Positions 36,691 through 49,600 of a DNA stretch of 64,000 nucleotides are shown one piece after another. A program made the translations under genes and the position numbers. Source of the stretch: Gibbula magus (taxonomy: Eukaryota; Mollusca; Gastropoda; Trochida; Trochidae); contig CAKZFU010000131.1 of NCBI GenBank assembly GCA_936450465.1, positions 1 through 64,000 on the forward strand. The letters run 5' to 3'. Position 1 is the stretch's first letter, and each line of letters starts with the position of its first letter. The notes beneath the pieces were generated by a model. The model worked only from the letters and a program-made list of their open reading frames with translations. It did not search any database and was not told the origin of the DNA.

Positions 36691-39510
36691 ATGAAATTTT
36701 AACGAAAAAAAATCCCAAAAAAATCAGAAAATCATGAATTTTTGGGGGTTTCCGTGAAATCAAAAATATAAATTTCGATGAAATTTTAACGAAAAAAAAT
36801 CCAAAAAAAAATCAGAAAATCATGAATTTTTGGGGGTTTCCGAAAATCAAAAATATAAATTTCGATGAAATTTTAACGAAAAAAAATCCACAAAAAATCA
36901 GAAAATCATGAATTTTTTGGGGTTTCCGTGAAATCAAAAATATAAATTTCGATGAAATTTTAACGAAAAAAAATCCCAAAAAAATCAGAAAATCATGAAT
37001 TTTTTGGGGTTTCCGTAAAATCAAAATTATAAATTTCGATGAAATTTTAACGAAAAAAAATCCCAAAAAAATCAGAAAATCATGAATTTTTTGGGGTTTC
37101 CGTAAAATCAAAAATATAAATATCGATGAAATTTTAACGAAAAAAAATCCAAAAAAAATCAGAAAATCATGAATTTTTTGGGGTTTCCGTAAAATCAAAA
37201 ATATAAATTTCGATGAAATTTTAACGAAAAAAAATCCAAAAAAAATCAGAAAATCATGAATTTTTTCGAGTTTCCGTAAAATCAAAAATATAAATTTCGA
37301 TGAAATTTTAACGAAAAAAAATCCAAAAAAAATCAGAAAATCATGATTTTTTTGGGGTTTCCGGAAAATCAAAAATATAAATTTCGATGAAATTTTAACG
37401 AAAAAAAATCCCCAAAAAATCAGAAAATCATGAATTTTTTGGGGTTTCCGGAAAATCAAAAATATAAATTTCGATGAAATTTTAACGAAAAAAAATCCCC
37501 AAAAAATCAGAAAATCATGAATTTTTGGGGGTTTCCGGAAAATCAAAAATATAAATTTCGATGAAATTTTAACGAAAAAAAATCCAAAAAAAATTCAGAA
37601 AATCATGACTTTTTGGGGGTTTCCGGAAAATCAAAAATATAAATTTCGATGAAATTTTAACGAAAAAAAATCCCAAAAAAATCAGAAAATCATGAATTTT
37701 TGGGGGTTTCCGTGAAATCAAAAATATAAATTTCGATGAAATTTTAACGAAAAAAAATCCCAAAAAAATCAGAAAATCATGAATTTTTTGGGGTTTCCGT
37801 AAAATCAAAAATATAAATTTCGATGAAATTTTAACGAAAAAAAATCCCAAAAAAATCAGAAAATCATGAATTTTTGGGGGTTTCCGGAAAATCAAAAATA
37901 TAAATTTCGATGAAATTTTAACGAAAAAAAATCCAAAAAAAAATCAGAAAATCATGAATTTTTTGGGGTTTCCGAAAATCAAAAATATCAATTTCGATGA
38001 AATTTTAACGAAAAAAAATCCACAAAAAATCAGAAAATCATGAATTTTTTGGGGTTTCCGTGAAATCAAAAATATAAATTTCGATGAAATTTTAACGAAA
38101 AAAAATCCAAAAAAAATCAGAAAATAATGAATTTTTTGGGGTTTCCGTAAAATCAAAATTATAAATTTCGATGAAATTTTAACGAAAAAAAATCCCAAAA
38201 AAATCAGAAAATCATGAATTTTTTGGGGTTTCCGTAAAATCAAAAATATAAATTTCGATGAAATTTTAACGAAAAAAAATCCCAAAAAAATCAGAAAATC
38301 ATGAATTTTTGGGGGTTTCCGGAAAATCAAAAATATAAATTTCGATGAAATTTTAACGAAAAAAAATCCAAAAAAAAATCAGAAAATCATGAATTTTTTG
38401 GGGTTTCCGAAAATCAAAAATATAAATTTCGATGAAATTTTAACGAAAAAAAATCCACAAAAAATCAGAAAATCATGAATTTTTTGGGGTTTCCGTGAAA
38501 TCAAAAATATAAATTTCGATGAAATTTTAACGAAAAAAAATCCAAAAAAAATCAGAAAATCATGAATTTTTTGGGGTTTCCGTAAAATCAAAATTATAAA
38601 TTTCGATGAAATTTTAACGAAAAAAAATCCCAAAAAAATCAGAAAATCATGAATTTTTTGGGGTTTCCGTAAAATCAAAATTATAAATTTCGATGAAATT
38701 TTAACGAAAAAAAATCCAAAAAAAATCAGAAAATCATGAATTTTTTGGGGTTTCCGTAAAATCAAAAATATAAATATCGATGAAATTTTAACGAAAAAAA
38801 ATCCAAAAAAAATCAGAAAATCATGAATTTTTTGGGGTTTCCGTAAAATCAAAAATATAAATTTCGATGAAATTTTAACGAAAAAAAATCCAAAAAAAAT
38901 CAGAAAATCATGAATTTTTTCGGGTTTCCGTAAAATCAAAAATATAAATTTCGATGAAATTTTAACGAAAAAAAATCCAAAAAAAATCAGAAAATCATGA
39001 TTTTTTTGGGGTTTCCGGAAAATCAAAAATATAAATTTCGATGAAATTTTAACGAAAAAAAATCCCAAAAAAATCAGAAAATCATGAATTTTTTGGGGTT
39101 TCCGTAAAATCAAAAATATAAATTTCGATGAAATTTTAACGAAAAAAAATCCAAAAAAAATCAGAAAATCATGAATTTTTGGGGGTTTCCGTAAAATCAA
39201 AAATATAAATTTCGATGAAATTTTAACGAAAAAAAATCCAAAAAAAATCAGAAAATCATGAATTTTTTGGGGTTTCCGTAAAATCAAAAATATAAATTTC
39301 GATGAAATTTTAACGAAAAAAAATCCAAAAAAAATCAGAAAATCATGATTTTTTTGGGGTTTCCGGAAAATCAAAAATATAAATTTCGATGAAATTTTAA
39401 CGAAAAAAAATCCCAAAAAAATCAGAAAATCATGAATTTTTTGGGGTTTCCGGAAAATCAAAAATATAAATTTCGATGAAATTTTAACGAAAAAAAATCC
39501 AAAAAAAATC

Positions 39511-39960
39511 AGAAATTCATGAATTTTTTTTGGTTTCTGGAAAATCAAAAATATAAATTTCGATGAAATTTTAACGAAAAAAAATCCAAAAAAAATCAGA
39601 AAATCATGAATTGTTTTGGGTTTCCTGAAAATTAAAAATATAAATTTCGATGAAATTTTAAAGTAAAAAAATCCAAAAAAATCAGAAAATCATGAATTTT
39701 TTTGGGTTTCCGGAAAATCAAAAATATAAATTTCGATGAAATTTTAACGAAAAAAAATCCAAAAAAAATAAGAAAATCATGAATTTTTTTCGGTTTCCGG
39801 AAAATCAAAAAGATAAATTTCGATGAAATTTTAACGAAAAAAAATCCAAAAAAAAATCAGAAAATCATGAATTTTTTGGGGTTTCCGAAAATCAAAAATA
39901 TAAATATTGATGAAATTTTAACAAAAAAAAATCCAAAAAAAATCAGAAAATCATGAATTT
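39511..39960 (+). repeat. First diverged (E-type) monomer block
   Basis: The change is abrupt. Core monomers give way to a block with GAAATTCATG, GTTTCTGGAAAATC, GAATTGTTTTGGG (~39,610), CCTGAAAATTAAAA, TTTAAAGTAAAA, TTTTTTTCGGTTTCC and AAAAGATAAATT, followed by TATTGATG. The TTGATG is the expected CpG-to-TpG form of TCGATG. This is the most upstream E block in the window. Confidence 0.8.
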
Positions 39961-40539
39961 TTTGGGGTTTCCGAAAATCAAAAATATAAATTTCGATGAA
40001 ATTTTAACGAAAAAAAATCCACAAAAAATCAGAAAATCATGAATTTTTTGGGGTTTCCGTGAATTCAAAAATATAAATTTCGATGAAATTTTAACGAAAA
40101 AAAATCCAAAAAAAATCAGAAAATCATGAATTTTTTGGGGTTTCCGTAAAATCAAAATTATAAATTTCGATGAAATTTTAACGAAAAAAAATCCCAAAAA
40201 AATCAGAAAATCATGAATTTTTTGGGGTTTCCGTAAAATCAAAAATATAAATTTCGATGAAATTTTAACGAAAAAAAATCCAAAAAAAATCAGAAAATCA
40301 TGAATTTTTTCGGTTTTCCGTAAAATCAAAAATATAAATTTCGATGAAATTTTAACGAAAAAAAATCCAAAAAAAATCAGAAAATCATGATTTTTTTGGG
40401 GTTTCCGGAAAATCAAAAATATAAATTTCGATGAAATTTTAACGAAAAAAAATCCCGAAAAAATCAGAAAATCATGAATTTTTTGGGGTTTCCGGAAAAT
40501 CAAAAATATAAATTTCGATGAAATTTTAACGAAAAAAAA

Positions 40540-41580
40540 TCCAAAAAAAATCAGAAAATCATGAATTTGTTTTGGTTCTGGAAAATCAAAAATATAAATT
40601 TCGATGAAATTTTAACGAAAAAAAATCCAAAAAAAATCAGAAAATCATGAATTTTTTTGGGTTTCCTGAAAATTAAAAATATAAATTTCGATGAAATTTT
40701 AAAGTAAAAAAATCCAAAAAAAATCAGAAAATCATGAATTTTTTTGGGTTTCCGGAAAATCAAAAATATAAATTTCGATGAAATTTTAACGAAAAAAAAT
40801 CCAAAAAAAATAAGAAAATCATGAATTTTTTTCGGTTTCCGGAAAATCAAAAAGATAAATTTCGATGAAATTTTAACGAAAAAAAATCAAAAAAAAAAAA
40901 AGAAAATCATGAATTTTTTGGGGTTTCTGAAAAATCAAAAATATAAATTTCGATGAAATTTTAACATAAAAAAATCCAAATAAATCATAAAATCATGAAT
41001 TTTTTTGGGTTTCCTGAAAATTAAAAATATAAATTTCGATGAAATTGTAACGTAAAAAAATCCAAAAAAAATCAGAAAATCATGAATTTTTTTGGGTTTC
41101 CGGAAAATCAAAATTATAAATTTCGATGAAATTTTAACGGATAAAAATCCAAATAAATCATAAAATCAATAATTTTTTTTGGTTTCCGGAAAATCAAAAA
41201 TATGAATTTCGATGAAATTTTAACGGATAAAAATCCAAATAAATCATAAAATCATGAATTTTTTTGGGTTTCCGGAAAATCAAAAATATAAATTTCGATG
41301 AAATTTTAACGTAAAAAAATCCCCAAAAAATAAGAAAAATCCTGAATTTTTTTGGGTTTCCGGAAAATCAAAATTATAAATTTCGATGAAATTTTAACGG
41401 ATAAAAATCCCAAAAAAATCAGAAAATCATTAATTTTTTTTGGTTTCCGGAAAATCAAAAATATAAATTTCGATGAAATTTTAACGGATAAAAATCCAAA
41501 TAAATCATAAAATCATGAATTTTTTTGGGTTTCCGGAAAATCAAAAATATAAATTTCGATGAAATTTTAACGAAAAAAAA
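40540..41580 (+). repeat. E plus D diverged block
   Basis: E-type monomers (GAATTTGTTTTGG, TTTAAAGTAAAA, AAAAGATAAATT) lead into D-type monomers with ACGGATAAAA (~41,138, 41,224, 41,397, 41,483), CCAAATAAATCATAAAATC and the odd AAAAATCCTGAATTTT (~41,335). D units are mostly 86 bp. Most of the D part is repeated about 1,740 bp downstream (20 monomers), e.g. AATCAATAAT at ~41,165 and ~42,905. Confidence 0.8.
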
Positions 41581-42549
41581 TCCAAAAAAAATCAGAAAAT
41601 CATGAATTTTTTTGGGTTTCCGTAAAATCTAAATTATAAATATCGATGAAATTTTAACGAAAAAAAATCCAAAAAAAATCAGAAAATCATGAATTTTTTT
41701 GGGTTTCCGTGAAATCAAAAATATAAATTTCGATGAAATTTTAACGAAAAAAAATCCAAAAAAAATCAGAAAATCATGAATTTTTTGGGGTTTCCGTAAA
41801 ATCAAAATTATAAATTTCGATGAAATTTTAACGAAAAAAAATCCCAAAAAAATCAGAAAATCATGAATTTTTTGGGGTTTCCGTAAAATCAAAAATATAA
41901 ATATCGATGAAATTTTAACGAAAAAAAATCCAAAAAAAATCAGAAAATCATGAATTTTTTCGGGTTTCCGAAAAATCAAAAATATAAATTTCGATGAAAT
42001 TTTAACGTAAAAAAATCCAAAAAAAATCAGAAAATCATGAATTTTTTCGGGTTTCCGAAAAATCAAAAATATAAATTTCGATGAAATTTTAACGAAAAAA
42101 AATCCAAAAAAAATCAGAAAATCATGATTTTTTTGGGGTTTCCGGAAAATCAAAAATATAAATTTCGATGAAATTTTAACGAAAAAAAATCCCCAAAAAA
42201 TCAGAAAATCATGAATTTTTTGGGGTTTCCGGAAAATCAAAAATATAAATTTCGATGAAATTTTAACGAAAAAAAATCCCAAAAAAATCAGAAAATCATG
42301 AATTTTTGGGGGTTTCCGGAAAATCAAAAATATAAATTTCGATGAAATTTTAACGAAAAAAAATCCAAAAAAAAATCAGAAAATCATGACTTTTTGGGGG
42401 TTTCCGGAAAATCAAAAATATAAATTTCGATGAAATTTTAACGAAAAAAAATCCCAAAAAAATCAGAAAATCATGAATTTTTGGGGGTTTCCGTGAAATC
42501 AAAAATATAAATTTCGATGAAATTTTAACGAAAAAAAATCCAAAAAAAA

Positions 42550-43310
42550 ATAAGAAAATCATGAATTTTTTTCGGTTTCCGGAAAATCAAAAAGATAAAT
42601 TTCGATGAAATTTTAACGAAAAAAAATCAAAAAAAAAAAAAGAAAATCATTAATTTTTTGGGGTTTCCTTAAAATCAAAAATATAAATTTCGATGAAATT
42701 TTAACATAAAAAAATCCAAATAAATCATAAAATCATGAATTTTTTTGGGTTTCCTGAAAATTAAAAATATAAATTTCGATGAAATTTTAACGTAAAAAAA
42801 TCCAAAAAAAATCAGAAAATCATGAATTTTTTTGGGTTTCCGGAAAATCAAAAATATAAATTTCGATGAAATTTTAACGGATAAAAATCCAAATAAATCA
42901 GAAAATCAATAATCTTTTTTGGTTTCCGGAAAATCAAAAATATGAATTTCGATGAAATTTTAACGGATAAAAATCCAAATAAATCATAAAATCATGAATT
43001 TTTTTGGGTTTCCGGAAAATCAAAAATATAAATTTCGATGAAATTTTAACGTAAAAAAATCCCCAAAAAATAAGAAAAATCCTGAATTTTTTTGGGTTTC
43101 CGGAAAATCAAAATTATAAATTTCGATGAAATTTTAACGGATAAAAATCCCAAAAAAATCAGAAAATCATGAATTTTTTTGGGTTTCCGGAAAATCAAAA
43201 ATATAAATTTCGATGAAATTTTAACGGATAAAAATCCAAATAAATCATAAAATCATGAATTTTTTTGGGTTTCCGGAAAATCAAAAATATAAATTTCGAT
43301 GAAATTTTAA
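42550..43310 (+). repeat. Diverged block, 1,740-bp-offset partner of 40.8-41.6 kb
   Basis: The TTTTTTTCGGTTTCC and AAAAGATAAATT monomers are followed by D-type monomers in the same order as at 40.83-41.57 kb. Private differences include AATCAATAATCTTTTTT (~42,905). Confidence 0.8.
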
Positions 43311-43689
43311 CGAAAAAAAATCCAAAAAAAATCAGAAAATCATGAATTTTTTGGGGTTTCCGTAAAATCAAAATTATAAATATCGATGAAATTTTAACGA
43401 AAAAAAATCCCAAAAAAATCAGAAAATCATGAATTTTTGGGGGTTTCCGTGAAATCAAAAATATAAATTTCGATGAAATTTTAACGAAAAAAAATCCCAA
43501 AAAAATCAGAAAATCATGAATTTTTTGGGGTTTCCGTAAAATCAAAAATATAAATTTCGATGAAATTTTAACGAAAAAAAATCCCAAAAAAATCAGAAAA
43601 TCATGAATTTTTGGGGGTTTCCGGAAAATCAAAAATATAAATTTCGATGAAATTTTAACGAAAAAAAATCCAAAAAAAAATAAGAAAAT

Positions 43690-44400
43690 CATGAATTTTT
43701 TTCGGTTTCCGGAAAATCAAAAAGATAAATTTCGATGAAATTTTAACGAAAAAAAATCAAAAAAAAAGAAAATCATTAATTTTTTGGGGTTTCTGAAAAA
43801 TCAAAAATATAAATTTCGATGAAATTTTAACATAAAAAAATCCAAATAAATCATAAAATCATGAATTTTTTTGGGTTTCCTGAAAATTAAAAATATAAAT
43901 TTCGATGAAATTTTAACGTAAAAAAATCCAAAAAAAATCAGAAAATCATGAATTTTTTTGGGTTTCCGGAAAATCAAAATTATAAATTTCGATGAAATTT
44001 TAACGGATAAAAATCCAAATAAATCATAAAATCATGAATTTTTTTTGGTTTCAGGAAAATCAAAAATATGAATTTCGATGAAATTTTAACGGAAAAAAAT
44101 CCAAATAAATCATAAAATCATGAATTTTTTTGGGTTTCCTGAAAATCAAAAATATAAATTTCGATGAAATTTTAACGTAAAAAAATCCCCAAAAAATAAG
44201 AAAAATCCTGAATTTTTTTGGGTTTCCGGAAAATCAAATTTATAAATTTCGATGAAATTTTAACGGATAAAAATCCCAAAAAAATCAGAAAATCATTAAT
44301 TTTTTTTGGTTTCCGGAAAATCAAAAATATGAATTTCGATGAAATTTTAACGGATAAAAATCCAAATAAATCATAAAATCATGAATTTTTTTGGTTTCCG
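43690..44400 (+). repeat. Diverged block E/D, third copy of the local series
   Basis: The order is again TTTTTTTCGGTTTCC, AAAAGATAAATT, ACATAAAAAAATCC, CCTGAAAATTAAAA, then ACGGATAAAA monomers. AAAAATCCTG is at ~44,201. One monomer is shorter in its A-run (~43,760) and one has GTTTCAGGAAAATC (~44,050). Confidence 0.8.
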
Positions 44401-45540
44401 GAAAATCAAAAATATAAATTTCGATGAAATTTTAACGAAAAAAAATCCAAAAAAAATCAGAAAATCATGAATTTTTTGGGGTTTCCGTAAAATCAAAATT
44501 ATAAATATCGATGAAATTTTAACGAAAAAAAATCCAAAAAAAATCAGAAAATCATGAATTTTTTGGGGTTTCCGTGAAATCAAAAATATAAATTTCGATG
44601 AAATTTTAACGAAAAAAAATCCAAAAAAAATCAGAAAATCATGAATTTTTTGGGGTTTCCGTAAAATCAAAATTATAAATTTCGATGAAATTTTAACGAA
44701 AAAAAATCCCAAAAAAATCAGAAAATCATGAATTTTTTGGGGTTTCCGTAAAATCAAAAATATAAATATCGATGAAATTTTAACGAAAAAAAATCCAAAA
44801 AAAATCAGAAAATCATGAATTTTTTGGGGTTTCCGTAAAATCAAAAATACAAATTTCGATGAAATTTTAACGAAAAAAAATCCAAAAAAAATCAGAAAAT
44901 CATGAATTTTTTCGGGTTTCCGTAAAATCAAAAATATAAATTTCGATGAAATTTTAACGAAAAAAAATCCAAAAAAAATCAGAAAATCATGATTTTTTTG
45001 GGGTTTCCGGAAAATCAAAAATATAAATTTCGATGAAATTTTAACGAAAAAAAATCCCAAAAAAATCAGAAAATCATGAATTTTTTGGGGTTTCCGGAAA
45101 ATCAAAAATATAAATTTCGATGAAATTTTAACGAAAAAAAATCCCAAAAAAATCAGAAAATCATGAATTTTTGGGGGTTTCCGGAAAATCAAAAATATAA
45201 ATTTCGATGAAATTTTAACGAAAAAAAATCCAAAAAAAAATCAGAAAATCATGACTTTTTGGGGGTTTCCGGAAAATCAAAAATATAAATTTCGATGAAA
45301 TTTTAACGAAAAAAAATCCCAAAAAAATCAGAAAATCATGAATTTTTGGGGGTTTCCGTGAAATCAAAAATATAAATTTCGATGAAATTTTAACGAAAAA
45401 AAATCCCAAAAAAATCAGAAAATCATGAATTTTTTGGGGTTTCCGTAAAATCAAAAATATAAATTTCGATGAAATTTTAACGTAAAAAAATCCAAAAAAA
45501 ATCAGAAAATCATGAATTTTTGGGGGTTTCCGGAAAATCA
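44371..45540 (+). repeat. Core block repeated at 5,395 bp (copy 1)
   Basis: Core monomers with AAAATTATAAATATCG, CCGTGAAATC, AAAATTATAAATTTCG and TATCGAT in order are matched at 49,766-50,936 with an offset of 5,395 bp (62 monomers). A similar but shifted version occupies 45,801-47,022. This copy has private AAATACAAATTTCG near 44,850. Confidence 0.65.
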
Positions 45541-45639
45541 AAAATATAAATTTCGATGAAATTTTAACGAAAAAAAATCCCCAAAAAAATCAGAAAATCA
45601 TGAATTTTTTGGGGTTTCCGGAAAATCAAAAATATAAAT

Positions 45640-45860
45640 TTCGATGAAATTTTAACGTAAAAAAATCCCCAAAAAATAAGAAAAATCCTGAATTTTTTTG
45701 GGTTTCCGGAAAATCAAAATTATAAATTTCGATGAAATTTTAACGGATAAAAATCCCAAAAAAATCAGAAAATCATTAATTTTTTTTGGTTTCCGGAAAA
45801 TCAAAAATATGAATTTCGATGAAATTTTAACGGATAAAAATCCAAATAAATCATAAAATC
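45640..45860 (+). repeat. Short D-type block
   Basis: A few D monomers (ACGGATAAAA at ~45,743 and ~45,830) with AAAAATCCTG (~45,681) sit between core monomers. They lie about 1,480 bp (17 monomers) downstream of the equivalent part of the 43.69-44.40 kb block, with no E monomers in front. Confidence 0.75.
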
Positions 45861-46695
45861 ATGAATTTTTTTGGGTTTCCGGAAAATCAAAAATATAAAT
45901 TTCGATGAAATTTTAACGAAAAAAAATCCAAAAAAAATCAGAAAATCATGAATTTTTTGGGGTTTCCGTAAAATCAAAATTATAAATATCGATGAAATTT
46001 TAACGAAAAAAAATCCAAAAAAAATCAGAAAATCATGAATTTTTTGGGGTTTCCGTGAAATCAAAAATATAAATTTCGATGAAATTTTAACGAAAAAAAA
46101 TCCAAAAAAAATCAGAAAATCATGAATTTTTTGGGGTTTCCGTAAAATCAAAATTATAAATTTCGATGAAATTTTAACGAAAAAAAATCCCAAAAAAATC
46201 AGAAAATCATGAATTTTTTGGGGTTTCCGTAAAATCAAAAATATAAATTTCGATGAAATTTTAACGAAAAAAAATCCAAAAAAAATCAGAAAATCATGAA
46301 TTTTTTGGGGTTTCCGTAAAATCAAAAATATAAATTTCGATGAAATTTTAACGAAAAAAAATCCAAAAAAAATCAGAAAATCATGAATTTTTTCGGGTTT
46401 CCGTAAAATCAAAAATATAAATTTCGATGAAATTTTAACGAAAAAAAATCCAAAAAAAATCAGAAAATCATGATTTTTTTGGGGTTTCCGGAAAATCAAA
46501 AATATAAATTTCGATGAAATTTTAACGTAAAAAAATCCCAAAAAAATCAGAAAATCATGAATTTTTTGGGGTTTCCGGAAAATCAAAAATATAAATTTCG
46601 ATGAAATTTTAACGAAAAAAAATCCCAAAAAAATCAGAAAATCATGAATTTTTGGGGGTTTCCGGAAAATCAAAAATATAAATTTCGATGAAATT

Positions 46696-49600
46696 TTAAC
46701 GAAAAAAAATCCAAAAAAAAATCAGAAAATCATGACTTTTTGGGGGTTTCCGGAAAATCAAAAATATAAATTTCGATGAAATTTTAACGAAAAAAAATCC
46801 CAAAAAAATCAGAAAATCATGAATTTTTGGGGGTTTCCGTGAAATCAAAAATATAAATTTCGATGAAATTTTAACGAAAAAAAATCCCAAAAAAATCAGA
46901 AAATCATGAATTTTTTGGGGTTTCCGTAAAATCAAAAATATAAATTTCGATGAAATTTTAACGAAAAAAAATCCCAAAAAAATCAGAAAATCATGAATTT
47001 TTGGGGGTTTCCGGAAAATCAAAAATATAAATTTCGATGAAATTTTAACGAAAAAAAATCCAAAAAAAAATCAGAAAATCATGAATTTTTTGGGGTTTCC
47101 GAAAATCAAAAATATAAATTTCGATGAAATTTTAACGAAAAAAAATCCACAAAAAATCAGAAAATCATGAATTTTTTGGGGTTTCCGTGAAATCAAAAAT
47201 ATAAATTTCGATGAAATTTTAACGAAAAAAAATCCAAAAAAAATCAGAAAATCATGAATTTTTTGGGGTTTCCGTAAAATCAAAATTATAAATTTCGATG
47301 AAATTTTAACGAAAAAAAATCCCAAAAAAATCAGAAAATCATGAATTTTTTGGGGTTTCCGTAAAATCAAAAATATAAATATCGATGAAATTTTAACGAA
47401 AAAAAATCCAAAAAAAATCAGAAAATCATGAATTTTTTGGGGTTTCCGTAAAATCAAAAATATAAATTTCGATGAAATTTTAACGAAAAAAAATCCAAAA
47501 AAAATCAGAAAATCATGAATTTTTTCGGGTTTCCGTAAAATCAAAAATATAAATTTCGATGAAATTTTAACGAAAAAAAATCCAAAAAAAATCAGAAAAT
47601 CATGATTTTTTTGGGGTTTCCGGAAAATCAAAAATATCAATTTCGATGAAATTTTAACGAAAAAAAATCCCAAAAAAATCAGAAAATCATGAATTTTTTG
47701 GGGTTTCCGGAAAATCAAAAATATAAATTTCGATGAAATTTTAACGAAAAAAAATCCAAAAAAAATCAGAAAATCATGAATTTTTTTTGGTTTCTGGAAA
47801 ATCAAAAATATAAATTTCGATGAAATTTTAACGAAAAAAAATCCAAAAAAAATCAGAAAATCATGAATTGTTTTGGGTTTCCTGAAAATTAAAAATATAA
47901 ATTTCGATGAAATTTTAAAGTAAAAAAATCCAAAAAAAATCAGAAAATCATGAATTTTTTTGGGTTTCCGGAAAATCAAAAATATAAAATTCGATGAAAT
48001 TTTAACGAAAAAAAATCCAAAAAAAATAAGAAAATCATGAATTTTTTTCGGTTTCCGGAAAATCAAAAAGATAAATTTCGATGAAATTTTAACGAAAAAA
48101 AATCCAAAAAAAAAAAGAAAATCATGAATTTTTTGGGGTTTCCGAAAATCAAAAATATAAATATTGATGAAATTTTAACAAAAAAAATTCCAAAAAAAAT
48201 CAGAAAATCATGAATTTTTTGGGGTTTCCGAAAATCAAAAATATAAATTTCAATGAAATTTTAACGAAAAAAAATCCCAAAAAAATCAGAAAATCATGAA
48301 TTTTTGGGGGTTTCCGGAAAATCAAAAATATAAATTTCGATGAAATTTTAACGAAAAAAAATCCAAAAAAAAATCAGAAAATCATGACTTTTTGGGGGTT
48401 TCCGGAAAATCAAAAATATAAATTTCGATGAAATTTTAACGAAAAAAAATCCCAAAAAAATCAGAAAATCATGAATTTTTGGGGGTTTCCGTGAAATCAA
48501 AAATATAAATTTCGATGAAATTTTAACTAAAAAAAATCCCAAAAAAATCAGAAAATCATGAATTTTTTGGGGGGTTTCCGGAAAATCAAAAATATAAATT
48601 TCGATGAAATTTTAACGAAAAAAAATAAGAAAATCAGAAAATCATGAATTTTTGGGGGTTTCCGGAAAATCAAAAATATAAATTTCGATGAAATTTTAAC
48701 GAAAAAAAATCCAAAAAAAAATCAGAAAATCATGAATTTTTTGGGGTTTCCGAAAATCAAAAATATAAATTTCGATGAAATTTTAACGAAAAAAAATCCA
48801 CAAAAAATCAGAAAATCATGAATTTTTTGGGGTTTCCGTGAAATCAAAAATATAAATTTCGATGAAATTTTAACGAAAAAAAATTCCAAAAAAAATCAGA
48901 AAATCATGAATTTTTTGGGGTTTCCGTAAAATCAAAAATATAAATATCGATGAAATTTTAACGAAAAAAAATCCAAAAAAAATCAGAAAATCATGAATTT
49001 TTTGGGGTTTCCGTAAAATCAAAAATATAAATTTCGATGAAATTTTAACGAAAAAAAATCCCAAAAAAATCAGAAAATCATGAATTTTTTCGGGTTTCCG
49101 TAAAATCAAAAATATAAATTTCGATGAAATTTTAACGAAAAAAAATCCAAAAAAAATCAGAAAATCATGATTTTTTTGGGGTTTCCGGAAAATCAAAAAT
49201 ATCAATTTCGATGAAATTTTAACGTAAAAAAAATCCCAAAAAAATCAGAAAATCATGAATTTTTTGGGGTTTCCGGAAAATCAAAATTATAAATTTCGAT
49301 GAAATTTTAACGAATAAAAATCCCAAAAAAACAGAAATTCATGAATTTTTTTTGGTTTCTGGAAAATCAAAAATATAAATTTCGATGAAATTTTAACGAA
49401 AAAAAATCCAAAAAAAATCAGAAAATCATGAATTGTTTTGGGTTTCCTGAAAATTAAAAATATAAATTTCGATGAAATTTTAAAGTAAAAAAATCCAAAA
49501 AAAATCAGAAAATCATGAATTTTTTTGGGTTTCCGGAAAATCAAAAATATAAATTTCGATGAAATTTTTAACGAAAAAAAATCCAAAAAAAATAAGAAAA

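Larger units (their letters stand above)
22441..39510 (+). repeat. Segment B: satellite with additional variants
   Basis: Core monomers continue but are joined by variants not seen upstream: TTTCCGAAAATC (one base short, ~22,460 on), AAAATTATAAAT (~22,905 on), GACTTTTTTGGGG with TATCGAT (~23,050 on) and TCCACAAAAAATCAG (~26,340 on). Monomers are cleaner and closer to 87 bp than in the first 10 kb, which fits more recent amplification. Several internal multi-kilobase duplications are annotated separately. No gene or non-satellite insertion was seen. Confidence 0.8.

Noticed and set aside
39511..39960. Transposon or retroelement insertion at the start of segment C
   Set aside because: The diverged block stays in the satellite register and aligns to the monomer along its length. 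There are no terminal repeats, target-site duplication or coding domain.
48569..48574. G-quadruplex potential from G4-G6 runs (also 9,600-9,605)
   Set aside because: There is one G-run per 87 bp, so the four closely spaced runs needed for an intramolecular quadruplex are missing.
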